A DNA stretch of 64,000 nucleotides from Devosia sp. RR2S18 (GCF_030177755.1 NZ_CP126539.1:2380001-2444000); one strand, 5' to 3'; shown: positions 1-9,511, counted from the first letter of the stretch. A program made the numbers and translations. The notes: generated from the letters alone by a model not told the origin.

Positions 1-562
1 TGGCCGCAAAAACCGACCAGGGCAGCATGATGCGGCCTTGCGAGGAGACATGGCCGAATGCCCGAAGGTGCCCGATTATCGCATGGGCCACGCCGAGGTG
101 ACCTGCCGCATCACCCGTCTCGACCGGTTCGCCGTCATTGAGGATCATGGCGGCGAGCTGATAAAGCGTCGAAGCCGTCTCGCCCGCATAGCCCTCGAAG
201 GTGGCGACATCGGGCATCGGGTCGTCATAGAGATCGAAGCGCCGGGCTGCGATTAGGCGCAGCAGAGTGCCTGTTGGCAGCCGGTACTTCGTCACGGTGT
301 CCAGCAGCGCTTCCGCCACGGGGTTCTGCCGGACCATGCCATGGCCTTCCCCATCGAGCGCATCGGCCCACCATTGCAGGCGGACCTCACCCGGAGCCGG
401 ATTGGTAACGCGCTCACGAACTGAGGCGACGTCGGCGTTGAAGGCGTAGAGAGCCGTCACCGCTTGGCGCTGCGGCCCGGTTAGCACCAGCGTGGCGAGA
501 TAGCGGTCCCGGTCGGCCGTGCGCAGAGCGTCCGCGGCGTGGCTGAAGCTGTCGGTATCCAC
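1..562 (-). CDS. Squalene/phytoene synthase family protein (NDUFAF6-like), 3' part cut by window edge
   Basis: I translated this from the minus strand. It starts at a GTG that overlaps the end of the upstream gene (TGA then GTG one base apart), so the two are probably translationally coupled. The visible ~187 residues contain the family signature RLQWWADAL, then ARRFDLYDDPMPD and a GYAGETAST segment. These are typical of the squalene/phytoene synthase superfamily and closest to the NDUFAF6-type proteins that lie downstream of secDF in Hyphomicrobiales. In mitochondria NDUFAF6 helps assemble complex I; the bacterial role is not settled and it need not make phytoene. The C-terminus is outside the window, so the second Asp-rich motif cannot be checked. 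Confidence 0.8.
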   Translation of the reverse strand, partial: MDTDSFSHAADALRTADRDRYLATLVLTGPQRQAVTALYAFNADVASVRERVTNPAPGEVRLQWWADALDGEGHGMVRQNPVAEALLDTVTKYRLPTGTLLRLIAARRFDLYDDPMPDVATFEGYAGETASTLYQLAAMILNDGEPVETGDAAGHLGVAHAIIGHLRAFGHVSSQGRIMLPWSVFAA

Positions 563-952
563 TCAGCGGACCCTGTCGACCGCGATCAGAGCGGCGGCAA
601 CGGCACGTTCTTCAGCCATCAGGACATTGTAGGTGCGAACGGCACCTCCGGTGGCAATTGCTTCAACAATCACCTGGCGCTCACGAAAGGCTTCGCGCAG
701 CTGCCGCGGAATGGCAGAGATGTCGTGCCCAAGCCCTATCAGCAGGACGTCGATATCGTCAGCAGCCGCCAACACGGGAGCGAGCGTTTCGAGCGTCACT
801 TGGTCTGCTCGCTCGACGCCCCACGCTTGCATGCTACCCGGCACGCACAACAAGGACCCGCGGTGGGAAACACCGGCAAAGCGGAAGCCCCCATTCCCAT
901 AGGCATCGATCTGCGTCTGCTGCGGGTAGGAGCGAACTTCGCTTTCCGCCAT
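563..952 (-). CDS. Mth938-like domain-containing protein (DUF498)
   Basis: This is a 129-residue protein of the Mth938/NDUFAF3-like fold. The segments YGNGGFRFAGVSHRGSLL, DVLLIGLGHD and VEAIATGGAVRTYNVL are characteristic of the family, and the length is typical. The biochemical role is unknown; the mitochondrial relative NDUFAF3 helps assemble complex I. It lies 12 bp after secDF and overlaps the start of the squalene-synthase-like gene, so yajC-secDF-Mth938-NDUFAF6-like probably forms one transcription unit. It is notable that relatives of two complex I assembly factors sit side by side. The start is an ATG with no competing start nearby. Confidence 0.85.
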   Translation of the reverse strand: MAESEVRSYPQQTQIDAYGNGGFRFAGVSHRGSLLCVPGSMQAWGVERADQVTLETLAPVLAAADDIDVLLIGLGHDISAIPRQLREAFRERQVIVEAIATGGAVRTYNVLMAEERAVAAALIAVDRVR

Positions 953-964
953 GCACTAATCCTC

Positions 965-3511
965 TTAGACGGCGGCGCCGTCTGCCTGCTTGGCTTCAAC
1001 GGCCTGCGGTTCTGCGCGTTCCTTGAGCCCCAGATAGACCAGGATCGGAGCCGCGATAAAGATCGAGGAGTAGGTGCCAACCAGCACGCCGAAGATCATC
1101 GACAGCACGAAGCTGCGGATCACTTCGCCGCCAAACACTGCAAGCGCCAGTAGGGCAAGCAATGTGGTTGGGCCCGTCAGGACTGTACGCGACAGTGTGG
1201 AGTTGATGGCACGGTTGAGCAGATCAACCAGCGGCACCTTGCGATACTTGCGCATGAACTCGCGCACGCGATCGTACACAACCACCGTGTCGTTAAGCGA
1301 ATAGCCCACGATGGTCAGGATGGCCGCGATGCTGGAGGCGTTGAACTCGATACCCGTGAGCGCGAAGAAGCCGATTGTCAGTATAACGTCGTGCAGGGTC
1401 GAAACCACGGCGCCGACTGCAAACTGCCATTCGAACCGGAACCATAGATAGGCAAGGATCGCGAGCACGGCGACGGAGAGACCGATCGTGCTGGTCATGG
1501 CAAGTTCGCTAGAAACCGTGCCGCTTACCGCTTCGGTGCGGCGCACTTCGTAGTTCTCTGCGGTTAGAAGGTCTGTCACCCGGTCAACGGCAGCTTGCTG
1601 CGCCTCCGGGCCACCTTCCTGTAGTTCGATGCGGATCAGCAGGTCTTCTGGAGGGCCGAATCCCTGCACCTGCACGTCACCCAGATCGAGTGTCCCAAGC
1701 GCCTGCCGGATAACGCCAGGATCTGCTGGCCCATCCTGATGCTGCGCCTCTATCGAGGTGCCGCCCTTGAAGTCGATACCGAGATTAAGCCCATGAATGC
1801 CGAACCAAGCGAGCGAAGCAACTGAAAGGATCACAGAAGCCGTGATCGCAGCCTTGCGCCAGTTCATGAACGGGATCTTGGTGTCGTCAGGCACGAATTT
1901 GACCAGCTGAACCTTGAGCTGCTTGGGGCGCGCCGCGCCATACCAGCGCTCGATGATGAGCTTGGTAATGAAATAGGCACTGAACAGGGTCGTCATGATG
2001 CCGAGCGCCAGTGTCACCGCGAAGCCCTGCACGGGTCCGGAGCCCAGGAAGAACAGCACGATGGCGGCGATGAACGTAGTGACATTCGAGTCAAGGATGG
2101 CGCTCATCGCGTTGGAGAAGCCCGCCTCGATCGAGGCGATGATGGATCGTCCCGCCGCCCGCTCTTCTCGGATGCGCTCGAAGATCAGCACGTTGGCGTC
2201 AACCGCCATGCCCATTGTCAGCACGATACCCGCAATGCCCGGCAGCGTGAGAGTAGCGCCAAGCAGCGACAGAGCACCGATCACCATAAGTACGTTGATG
2301 ATGAGCGCCACATTGGCGAAAACACCGAACACGCCATAGGCGATCAGCATAAAAATGACGGTGCTGATGCCGCCGATAATTCCCGCAATCAAGCCGCCCC
2401 GTACGCTGTCTGCGCCGAGGCTCGGGCCCACCGAGCGCTCCTCAACGATATCGAGGCTCGCCGGCAGGGCGCCGGCCCGGAGCAGCACGGCCAGGTCGTT
2501 GGCCGACGCCGTGGTGAAGCTGCCAGAGATCTGTCCACTGCCGCCGGTGATCGGCTGCTGAATGACTGGCGCGGTGATGACGAGATTGTCGAGCACAATC
2601 GCGAAGCGCTGACCCACATTGGCGGAGGTGATCTGTCCAAAGGTAATCGCGCCGCGGGTGTCGAAGCGGAAGCTCACCACCGGCATGCCACGTTGCTGAT
2701 CATATGCGGGCTGGGCATCGACAAGGGACTCGCCACCCAAGGAGACGTCCTCATAGAGTAGCTCGGCGCCACCTTCCTGGGTGGGAACGATAATGGTACC
2801 GGCAGGCAGCCCCTGGGCCTCGGCCTGTGCGGCTGTCATGCCGGGATAGACCATGTGGAAGGTTAGGCGCGCCGTCTGCGAGATCAGATTCTTCAGACGA
2901 TCTGAGTCGTCGAAACCGGGCACCTGCACGAGAACGCGCGTGTCGCCCTGGCGCTGGATCAGCGGTTCGGTGGTGCCCAACTCGTCGATACGGCTGCGAA
3001 TAACTTCCACCGATTGCGCCACCAGGGCGCTCATGCGCTGGTTGATCCCCTCGCCAGTGAGAGCAATAGTGAGACGGCCGTCAGCCGCCTGACCAAACGC
3101 GAGTTCATCGACCCCGACGCCGGCGAACAATGCGTCGCTCAGGGTATTCTGCAAGCCCGCTAGCGCCGTCGCCGCCTGCTCGCGCTGCGATGGGTCGGTC
3201 AACTCAATGGTGATGGTGGCGGAAGCTTCATCGGTCGTGATAATGTTGCCAATACCGTTCTGGTTGGCCAGAACGTTGCGGGCATCGCGTCGAAGATCGC
3301 GCAATCGCTCGGTGATGATCGCTTCGCGATCCACCTCCAGAAGCAGGTGCGAGCCGCCCTGTAGGTCAAGGCCCAGCACCATTTGCTGCTTAGGCAACCA
3401 ATCAGGCAGTCCGTTCACGAAGTCGCGGTCGAGAAAATTGGGGAGTGCAAAGAGCACGCCCATGAGGGCGACCAGAACAATGAGGACAGCGCGGATTGGC
3501 GAGGATTTCAT
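965..3511 (-). CDS. secDF: Fused protein translocase subunit SecDF
   Basis: This is a single 848-residue polypeptide carrying both SecD and SecF. SecDF binds the SecYEG channel and uses the proton gradient to help pull exported proteins into the periplasm. The SecD half has an N-terminal membrane anchor, the GLDLQGGSHLLLEVD motif and a large periplasmic domain, then membrane segments with GMAVDANVLIFERIREE. The SecF half starts near residue 545 with GIHGLNLGIDFKGGTSIE and has the SLNDTVVVYDRVRE motif. Twelve membrane spans are expected. The ATG at 3511 was chosen over a TTG one codon upstream. yajC precedes it by 63 bp, the usual order. Confidence 0.97.
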   Translation of the reverse strand: MKSSPIRAVLIVLVALMGVLFALPNFLDRDFVNGLPDWLPKQQMVLGLDLQGGSHLLLEVDREAIITERLRDLRRDARNVLANQNGIGNIITTDEASATITIELTDPSQREQAATALAGLQNTLSDALFAGVGVDELAFGQAADGRLTIALTGEGINQRMSALVAQSVEVIRSRIDELGTTEPLIQRQGDTRVLVQVPGFDDSDRLKNLISQTARLTFHMVYPGMTAAQAEAQGLPAGTIIVPTQEGGAELLYEDVSLGGESLVDAQPAYDQQRGMPVVSFRFDTRGAITFGQITSANVGQRFAIVLDNLVITAPVIQQPITGGSGQISGSFTTASANDLAVLLRAGALPASLDIVEERSVGPSLGADSVRGGLIAGIIGGISTVIFMLIAYGVFGVFANVALIINVLMVIGALSLLGATLTLPGIAGIVLTMGMAVDANVLIFERIREERAAGRSIIASIEAGFSNAMSAILDSNVTTFIAAIVLFFLGSGPVQGFAVTLALGIMTTLFSAYFITKLIIERWYGAARPKQLKVQLVKFVPDDTKIPFMNWRKAAITASVILSVASLAWFGIHGLNLGIDFKGGTSIEAQHQDGPADPGVIRQALGTLDLGDVQVQGFGPPEDLLIRIELQEGGPEAQQAAVDRVTDLLTAENYEVRRTEAVSGTVSSELAMTSTIGLSVAVLAILAYLWFRFEWQFAVGAVVSTLHDVILTIGFFALTGIEFNASSIAAILTIVGYSLNDTVVVYDRVREFMRKYRKVPLVDLLNRAINSTLSRTVLTGPTTLLALLALAVFGGEVIRSFVLSMIFGVLVGTYSSIFIAAPILVYLGLKERAEPQAVEAKQADGAAV

Positions 3512-3535
3512 CAAGAACGTCCTAGAAAGCAGAAA

Positions 3536-3555
3536 CCGGAGCCCTTGGGCTCCGG
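3536..3555 (-). terminator. Hairpin between yajC and secDF
   Basis: A perfect 9-bp inverted repeat (CCGGAGCCC / GGGCTCCGG, 2-nt loop) lies after the yajC stop and before the secDF start. Read on the minus strand it is followed by a pyrimidine-rich stretch (TTTCTGCTTTC). It looks like a leaky terminator or a transcript-stabilising element that would set yajC above secDF. The T-tract is interrupted, so full termination is unlikely. Confidence 0.45.
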
Positions 3556-3574
3556 CATTGGGAGTAGCCGGACT

Positions 3575-3925
3575 TTACGCCGGTTTGTTGTCGTTGACCG
3601 GCTCGGCCTTGCTACGCACATCTGCGACCATGCTACGCACCAGCTTGACCTTGACGCCCTGAGCGATTTCAACCTCAAGGTCCTCGCCGTCGACAGCCTT
3701 TGTCACCTTGCCCACGATGCCCCCAGTCGACACCACCGTGTCGCCACGACGGATGGCAGCCAACATGGCCTGCTGCGCCTTCAGGCGCTTCTGCTGCGGC
3801 CGAAAAATCAGAAACCAGAAGATGACCACCAGCAGAAGGATGGGCATGAGCTGGATAAAGATGTCGGCGATACCACCGGTGCCTGGGGCTCCGGCGGCCT
3901 GCGCAAAAGCGGGCGTTACGAACAT
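3575..3925 (-). CDS. yajC: Preprotein translocase subunit YajC
   Basis: This is a 116-residue single-span membrane protein with an N-terminal hydrophobic helix (PILLLVVIFWFLIFRPQ) and the family motif FRPQQKRLKAQQAML. A short cytoplasmic beta-rich domain (RRGDTVVSTGGIVGKV) follows. YajC associates with SecDF and YidC at the Sec translocon. The gene is the first of the yajC-secDF-Mth938 unit. About 200 bp separates it from the divergent DUF815 ATPase, and that gap should hold both promoters. Length and order are normal. Confidence 0.96.
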   Translation of the reverse strand: MFVTPAFAQAAGAPGTGGIADIFIQLMPILLLVVIFWFLIFRPQQKRLKAQQAMLAAIRRGDTVVSTGGIVGKVTKAVDGEDLEVEIAQGVKVKLVRSMVADVRSKAEPVNDNKPA

Positions 3926-4127
3926 AGGGCGTGCTCCATTTTCTCTTTTTACTTATGAAGGGGCCGCGCCAGGCACCAGCATCAACTGCGCTGCCACTGG
4001 ACGCATCTGGGGCTTGTTGTACTTGCACCCCGGTCAAAATCGCGCGGACTATACCGTTGCACCCAAGCGATTGCAAAGCCATTCCAATGGCCACAAATTG
4101 CCGCGCCTACCACGAGGATCTTCCATA

Positions 4128-5006
4128 GTGCAGAGCACGAACTATCTGGCGGAAATTGCCGCAACTCTTGAGAAAATCGCCAAGTCACTGGAGACCATGG
4201 CACCAACCGCTGATGGCTCTGCAAGCGGCATCGGCGAGGTCGACGCCTACCATTGGGAGGGTAATAGCGCGGTCTTGATGCCCGTCCGTAAAGTAAGCCG
4301 CGTGCCACTTGAGATGCTCAAGGGAATCGACCAGGTGCAGGACATCCTGCTGCGGAACACCGAACAGTTCGCCCGGGGCCATGGTGCAAACAACGCTCTG
4401 CTCTGGGGCGCCCGTGGCATGGGCAAGAGTTCGCTGGTCAAAGCCATTCATGGAGACATCGCCGGGCGAGGGAACGATGGCTTCCAGCGACTCATCCTGA
4501 TCGAGATTGCTCGCGAGGATCTGGAGACCCTCCCTGCCCTGATGCGGCGCATCGCTGGTGAGCCGGCTCGCTTTATCGTCTTTTGCGACGATCTGAGCTT
4601 TGACAGCGGCGAGACCAGCTATAAGTCCCTCAAGACCATTCTGGATGGCGGGTTGGAAGGCCGCCCCGACAATGTGCTGTTTTACGCAACTTCGAACCGC
4701 CGGCACCTGATGCCGCGCGACATGATCGAAAATGAGCGCTCAACCGCAATCAATCCGGGGGAAGCCGTGGAGGAGAAGGTCTCGCTGTCCGACCGGTTTG
4801 GCTTGTGGCTGGGCTTCCACAACTGCGACCAAGACACATTTCTCACGATGGTGCGCAGCTATGCCGAGCACTTTGGCTTGGGCTTGGATGAGCAGACCCT
4901 GCGAGCTCGCGCCATCGAGTGGGCAGCAACGCGCGGTGCACGATCCGGGCGCGTAGCCATCCAGCTGGTCCGTACTCTGGCCGGCGAAATGGGCAAGCCA
5001 GTTTGA
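4128..5006 (+). CDS. DUF815 family P-loop ATPase
   Basis: This is a 292-residue AAA-like ATPase of the DUF815 family. It has a Walker A motif (WGARGMGKSSLVKA, about residues 88-101), a Walker B (FIVFCDDLSF) and an ATSNRRHLMP sensor-1 region. The reading frame is open for 140 codons upstream. The GTG at 4128 was chosen because GAGGAT precedes it at normal spacing and the conserved part starts just after (NYLAEIAATLEKIAK). It is the only plus-strand gene in the first 17 kb. The family's role is not defined, although in alphaproteobacteria it commonly sits beside yajC/secDF. Confidence 0.85.
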   Translation: MQSTNYLAEIAATLEKIAKSLETMAPTADGSASGIGEVDAYHWEGNSAVLMPVRKVSRVPLEMLKGIDQVQDILLRNTEQFARGHGANNALLWGARGMGKSSLVKAIHGDIAGRGNDGFQRLILIEIAREDLETLPALMRRIAGEPARFIVFCDDLSFDSGETSYKSLKTILDGGLEGRPDNVLFYATSNRRHLMPRDMIENERSTAINPGEAVEEKVSLSDRFGLWLGFHNCDQDTFLTMVRSYAEHFGLGLDEQTLRARAIEWAATRGARSGRVAIQLVRTLAGEMGKPV

Positions 5007-5013
5007 GCTTGCG

Positions 5014-5042
5014 CAAATGAAAATCCCCGCCGTGGCGGGGAT
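5014..5042 (-). terminator. Rho-independent terminator of the nlpD-like gene
   Basis: A 9-bp stem (ATCCCCGCC / GGCGGGGAT, tiny loop) lies 20 bp past the stop of the minus-strand LysM/LytM gene. On that strand it is followed by TTTTCATTTG. It sits between two convergent genes. On the plus strand no T-run follows, so it mainly serves the minus strand. Confidence 0.75.
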
Positions 5043-5062
5043 CTCGGTACTTCCGCAGCTCT

Positions 5063-6331
5063 CTAGCTGGCGAGAAGCGGCATCGGGTCGACTGGGGTGG
5101 CACCCTTGCGCAGTTCAAAGTGCAGCTGCGGCTTGGTGACCGAACCGGTCATACCAGCGGCACCAATTTTGTCGCCGCGGCTGACGGTGGCGCCCTTGGC
5201 AACGCTCATCGAGGACAGATGGGCGTAGGCCGAGACATAGCCATTGGGGTGGCGAATGAGGACGAGGTTGCCGTAGCCTTCCACGCCCGAACCGACATAG
5301 ATCACGGTGCCATTCTCTGCGGCGGCAACCGCCGCGCCCTCTGACGCTTCAATGTTGATGCCGGTGCCTTTAGATGAGGCGAAATCGACCAGAACGCGGC
5401 CGCTGACTGGCCAGCGGAACTTGTCGTTGCCTGACATGGCAGGCTCTGCGGCCGGTGCGGTGGCGACTTGCGTCGGTGCAGGCTGCGGGGCGGCAGCCGG
5501 CTGAGCGGGAGCAGCCGGATTGGCGACGGGCGGCGTGCTGGCCTGCATGTTAGTTGGCACCGTCGCAGGAGCGGCCGGCTGGGCGGGCTGCGGCGCGGCC
5601 ATTGGGATTGCGCTCGCAACTTGCGTGGGCGCCTTGGTGGCCAGAAGATCGGCCCGACCCGGAATCGTAATGGTCTGACCCACGACGATCTTGTCGGGCG
5701 AGGAAAGGCCGTTAGCCTGAACCAAGGCCTGCGTCGTCACATCGTATCGGCGAGCGATGGTGTAGAGTGACTCACCGCTGGCAATCGTATGGGTGAAAGT
5801 ATTGCCGTTGGCCGGTGTCGGCGTTGTTGCTGCGGTGGCCATAGTAGGCACCGAGCTATTGGTGGGGAGGCTGCCGAGAACGGCAGGCGAAGGCATCGGC
5901 GCGGCCGAGGCGAGGGCGGGCTGGGGTTGCATGGCTGGCAGGGATCCCTGGGACGGTGAACTCAGTACTGGAAGGTCTTGGGACTGGACGGAGGGTGAGA
6001 CCCCTGCCGTCGCCACCGGCTGTGCGAAGCCGGTATTGGCAGGTTGATTCCAAGCCGGCTGCACCGGCTGGCTGTTCCAGCTTGCACCACCGATGGGAGC
6101 GGGCGGCAGGAACTGGTTCTCGGCGACCATATTTTGTGGCGCACCCAGGCTAGAGGGCATGGGCTGATTGAAACTGGCGGGAGCGGACTGAGCCACCGAG
6201 CTAGTGGTGGTCGCATCACCGAAGGTTCGACTGCCGAGGCTTGAACACCCGGTCAGAGCGATGGCGGCGACCATCAGGCTTGCCATGGCAGTGGCGCCTT
6301 TGGGCGCGCTACGGAATAGGCGGATACGCAT
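5063..6331 (-). CDS. NlpD-type LysM/LytM (M23-fold) lipoprotein, probable amidase activator
   Basis: This is a 422-residue lipoprotein. The signal peptide ends in a lipobox (ALTGC, Cys29). A long Ala/Pro/Gln-rich linker, one LysM domain (about 180-225, HTIASGESLYTIARRYDV) and a C-terminal LytM domain (about 305-420) follow. The LytM domain keeps YAHL and HFEL, but the usual first His and Asp zinc ligands are replaced (GTGINIEASEG), as in NlpD. It probably activates a septal amidase rather than cutting peptidoglycan. The ATG at 6331 was chosen because it begins the lipoprotein signal; the frame is open 47 codons further up. surE lies upstream. Confidence 0.88.
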   Translation of the reverse strand: MRIRLFRSAPKGATAMASLMVAAIALTGCSSLGSRTFGDATTTSSVAQSAPASFNQPMPSSLGAPQNMVAENQFLPPAPIGGASWNSQPVQPAWNQPANTGFAQPVATAGVSPSVQSQDLPVLSSPSQGSLPAMQPQPALASAAPMPSPAVLGSLPTNSSVPTMATAATTPTPANGNTFTHTIASGESLYTIARRYDVTTQALVQANGLSSPDKIVVGQTITIPGRADLLATKAPTQVASAIPMAAPQPAQPAAPATVPTNMQASTPPVANPAAPAQPAAAPQPAPTQVATAPAAEPAMSGNDKFRWPVSGRVLVDFASSKGTGINIEASEGAAVAAAENGTVIYVGSGVEGYGNLVLIRHPNGYVSAYAHLSSMSVAKGATVSRGDKIGAAGMTGSVTKPQLHFELRKGATPVDPMPLLAS

Positions 6332-6490
6332 CAGCTCACTCGTTACGCAGGTACTCAACACAAGATCGAAACTACGCGAGTAAGGTAAAGACGAGTTTAA
6401 AGCCGATGCGAATTGCGCAAATTGCAGAGCGAGCGATTCAGGGCTGGGTAAGCCTAATGGAACGAGCATCATGAGTGATGCACCGCTGCA

Positions 6491-7258
6491 TCACGGGGTA
6501 AGACGAGCCGCCAAGTCGCCAACGAGTGCCATGTGAGTTTGCTGCAGCAACATTGGGGTCACCGTGATGAAGCCGTCACGACGCATGGCCTCGAAATCGG
6601 CTGCCGGATCGAGCGGTAGCGGGGTTTCGGGAATGGCGATGAAGAATTTGCCATCATTGTCGCTCGCATAATAGCGAAAGGGCGAGCGGGAGAACCGCTG
6701 GTGCGGGACGACGGCAATGCCCTTAGTCGTCGCCGGGTCACAGAAGGGGAAATTGACGTTGTAGTATGTATCGGAACGCCGGTCGGCCGCGAGGATGGCC
6801 TTCACCGTTGCTACGCCGTGCGTCTCGGCGTTGGACCAGTTCACATCGCGCCCGTGCTCATAGTTGATGCCCTGGCTCATGGCGATGGCAACGGCGCCCT
6901 GCAGTGCACCCTCACGAGCGCCACCGGCGGTACCTGAGCAGTTGATGATATCGCCCAGGTTCTGCCCTGCATTTACACCCGAAAGCACGACATCGGCCGG
7001 CTTATCGCCCAGGATATGGGTCATGCCTGCAACAACGCAATCGGCTGGGGAGCCACCAACGACGGCAAAAGTTCGCTCTGCACGTTCCTCGAGCGCCAGC
7101 TCTCGACCGAGTGTGAATCTGTGCCCTGCCCCGCTCTGATTGCCGTCTGGTGCTACAATCCAAACGTCGTCCGAAATTGTACGGGCAATTTTGGCCATGA
7201 TGGCGATGCCGGGCGCATCCACACCATCGTCATTGGTGATGAGGATGCGCAGGCTCAT
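6491..7258 (-). CDS. surE: 5'-nucleotidase SurE
   Basis: This is a 255-residue metal-dependent nucleoside 5'-monophosphate phosphatase. The catalytic ITNDDG motif is at residues 7-12. The metal-binding serine loop (PDGNQSGAGH) and VLSGVNAGQNLGDI are also present, and the length is normal. Its ATG overlaps the serS stop codon by one base (TGATG), indicating coupled translation. In relatives a protein-isoaspartate methyltransferase gene usually follows surE. Here the next gene is the NlpD-type lipoprotein, after a 159-bp gap. Confidence 0.97.
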   Translation of the reverse strand: MSLRILITNDDGVDAPGIAIMAKIARTISDDVWIVAPDGNQSGAGHRFTLGRELALEERAERTFAVVGGSPADCVVAGMTHILGDKPADVVLSGVNAGQNLGDIINCSGTAGGAREGALQGAVAIAMSQGINYEHGRDVNWSNAETHGVATVKAILAADRRSDTYYNVNFPFCDPATTKGIAVVPHQRFSRSPFRYYASDNDGKFFIAIPETPLPLDPAADFEAMRRDGFITVTPMLLQQTHMALVGDLAARLTP

Positions 7259-8586
7259 CAGCGGCCGCCTATTGACGTGAGACCACCCATATAGGGCTGT
7301 AGGACCTCCGGTATCAGAACCGTGCCGTCCTCCTGCTGGTAGTTTTCCATGACGGCGATGAGGCAGCGGCCGACCGCCGTTCCCGAGCCATTGAGGGTGT
7401 GAACATACCGGGGCGATTGCTTCTCGCCGGCCGGGCGATAGCGCGCTTCCATCCGCCGCGCTTGGAAATCACCGCAGACCGACACCGAGGAGATTTCGCG
7501 ATAAGTGTCCTGGCCCGGCAGCCAGACTTCAAGATCATAGGTCTTGCGGGCGCCAAAGCCCATGTCGCCCGTGCACAGAGTCATGACCCGGTAATGAAGG
7601 CCCAGTTTCTGGAGCACCGCCTCTGCGCAGGCCAGCATGCGCTCATGCTCGTCGATCGAGGTCTCTGGCGTAGTGATGGAGACCATCTCAACCTTGTTGA
7701 ACTGGTGCTGGCGCAGCATGCCACGCGTGTCACGACCGGCAGAGCCTGCCTCGGAGCGGAAGCACGGCGTTAGTGCTGCAAACCGCAAAGGAAGCTCTTC
7801 CTCGGACAAGATTGATTCCCGCACCAGATTGGTCAGTGGAACCTCGGCCGTTGGAATAAGCGCTAAACGGCTCTCCCCATGCGGCGTGAAGAAGAGGTCT
7901 TCCTCAAACTTGGGCAGCTGGTTAGTGCCAAAGAGAGGCTCGTCCCGAACCAGGATCGGCGGCTGGACCTCGGTGTACTCATGTTCGTTGGTGTGGAGAT
8001 CCAGCATGAACTGGCCAAGAGCACGCTCGAGGCGCGCCACCTGCCCTTTGAGCACCACGAAGCGGCTACCCGAGAGTTTGGCTGCTGTCTCGAAATCCAT
8101 CTGCCCAGCAGCCGCGCCAACTTCATAGTGCTCCTTGGGAGCAAAGGAGAAGCTGGGCGTGGCCGGGCGTTCCTTGGCTGCCGTTTCCGGCGATCCGTTG
8201 CGGCCGAAATACTCGACGTTGTCGCTCTCGTCGTCACCCTCGGGGACGTCATCTAGGGCGAGATTTGGAATCGCGGCTAGCGCGTTGCGAAGCTCGGCCT
8301 CAATCGCACGCTCTTCGGCCTCGCCCTCCGGGATGATCTCCTTGAGCCGCGACACCTCGGCCATCAGTTCGGCTGCCTTGGCTTCATCCTTTTGCGCCTT
8401 TGCCTGTCCGATTTGCTTGGACAAGGCATTGCGCTTTTCCTGCGCCTCGTTCAGGCGCTGGATGATTACCCGACGGCGATCATCGATTGCCAAGAGATCA
8501 GAGGCGCGAATCGATACGCCCTTGCGCTGTGACAGCGCGGCATCGAAAGCTTCGGCGTTGGCTCTGATCCACTTGATATCGAACAT
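7258..8586 (-). CDS. serS: Seryl-tRNA synthetase
   Basis: This 442-residue class II synthetase charges tRNA-Ser. It has the N-terminal tRNA-binding coiled coil (about 30-105, rich in Glu, Lys and Ala) and a class II core. Motif 2 is [23 protein letters not shown] and motif 3 is [19 protein letters not shown]. The ATG at 8586 was selected because [14 protein letters not shown] is the standard SerRS start; the frame is open 20 codons further up. The gene overlaps surE and lies downstream of the tat genes. Confidence 0.97.
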   Translation of the reverse strand: MFDIKWIRANAEAFDAALSQRKGVSIRASDLLAIDDRRRVIIQRLNEAQEKRNALSKQIGQAKAQKDEAKAAELMAEVSRLKEIIPEGEAEERAIEAELRNALAAIPNLALDDVPEGDDESDNVEYFGRNGSPETAAKERPATPSFSFAPKEHYEVGAAAGQMDFETAAKLSGSRFVVLKGQVARLERALGQFMLDLHTNEHEYTEVQPPILVRDEPLFGTNQLPKFEEDLFFTPHGESRLALIPTAEVPLTNLVRESILSEEELPLRFAALTPCFRSEAGSAGRDTRGMLRQHQFNKVEMVSITTPETSIDEHERMLACAEAVLQKLGLHYRVMTLCTGDMGFGARKTYDLEVWLPGQDTYREISSVSVCGDFQARRMEARYRPAGEKQSPRYVHTLNGSGTAVGRCLIAVMENYQQEDGTVLIPEVLQPYMGGLTSIGGR

Positions 8587-8637
8587 AAGCGCTACGGGAC
8601 TGTGCCCGCCTCTTGGTTTGCCTGCCGAATGCACACG

Positions 8638-8661
8638 CCGAGACACGACCTCGTGGCTCGG
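8638..8661 (-). repeat. Hairpin between tatC and serS
   Basis: An 11-bp inverted repeat with one mismatch (CCGAGACACGA / TCGTGGCTCGG, 2-nt spacer) sits between the tatC stop and the serS start. No T-run follows on either strand. It may stabilise or process the transcript; a role in termination is not supported. Confidence 0.35.
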
Positions 8662-8695
8662 CAGTTACACCATGAGGTCCAGCGGATACTGAGCG

Positions 8696-9508
8696 CTAAG
8701 ACTGCCCGGCTGCCGCGGCAGCATCTGCGGCGGCCCGCTTCTTCTCGATGCGGCGCACGGAGAGAATTGCGAGTTCGTAGAGCAGGTAAATGGGCACGGC
8801 AAGGCCGATCTGGGAAATCGGATCTGGCGGGGTGATAAAAGCCGCAAAGGCAAGAATGCCCACAATGGCGTAGCGCCGGCCCTTCTTGAGCATGTCGACG
8901 TGCACGAGGTCGATCTGCGCTAGCAGGGTCAAGATCACCGGCAGTTGGAAGCTGACGCCGAAGGCCAGGATAAGCGTCATCGCAAGGCTGAGATACTCGG
9001 ACACCTTGGTCAGCATCCTGATCTCTTCGGTCTGCATGCCAGCGAAAAAGCCGAGCGCCATGGGCAGGATGACGAAGTAGACCATCATCGCGCCCAGAAT
9101 GAAGAAAAGGGGCGTTGCGATCAGATAGGGTATAAAGGCGCGGCGCTCATGCTTGTAGAGCCCAGGCGCCATGAACATGTAGATCTGGCTGGCAAGAAAC
9201 GGAAAGCCGAGGAAAATGGCCCCGAAAAACGCTAGGTTGAGTTGCGTGAAAAAGAACTCCTGTGGAGCCGTGTAGATAAGCTCCAGGTCGCCCGGATTGT
9301 CGAATACCCGGCGGTACGGCACGAGTAGGAGATCGAAGATCTGGCCTGCAAAAATGAAGCAGCCGGCCATCAGAACGACAATCGCGATAGCCGAATAGAT
9401 CAGACGCTTCCGCAACTCGACCAGATGCTCAAGAAGCGGCGCTTCACTACCCGCGAGTTCGTCCTCGGGCTCGGTGCTCTTGTCCTCGATCTGCTTCACG
9501 TCGGCCAT
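8696..9508 (-). CDS. tatC: Sec-independent protein translocase TatC
   Basis: This is a 270-residue, six-span membrane protein that recognises twin-arginine signal peptides together with TatB. The N-terminal HLVELRKRLIYSAIAI motif and the segments APQEFFFTQLNLAFFGAIF, ERRAFIPYLIATPLFFILG and FGVSFQLPVIL are typical. It has an acidic N-terminal extension and an Ala-rich tail. It is the last gene of tatA-tatB-tatC and begins 3 bp after tatB ends. Confidence 0.97.
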   Translation of the reverse strand: MADVKQIEDKSTEPEDELAGSEAPLLEHLVELRKRLIYSAIAIVVLMAGCFIFAGQIFDLLLVPYRRVFDNPGDLELIYTAPQEFFFTQLNLAFFGAIFLGFPFLASQIYMFMAPGLYKHERRAFIPYLIATPLFFILGAMMVYFVILPMALGFFAGMQTEEIRMLTKVSEYLSLAMTLILAFGVSFQLPVILTLLAQIDLVHVDMLKKGRRYAIVGILAFAAFITPPDPISQIGLAVPIYLLYELAILSVRRIEKKRAAADAAAAAGQS

Positions 9509-9511
9509 AGA

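Noticed and set aside
539..1153. 204-codon plus-strand frame over the Mth938/secDF junction
   Set aside because: It is antisense to two conserved genes and the product is not family-like.
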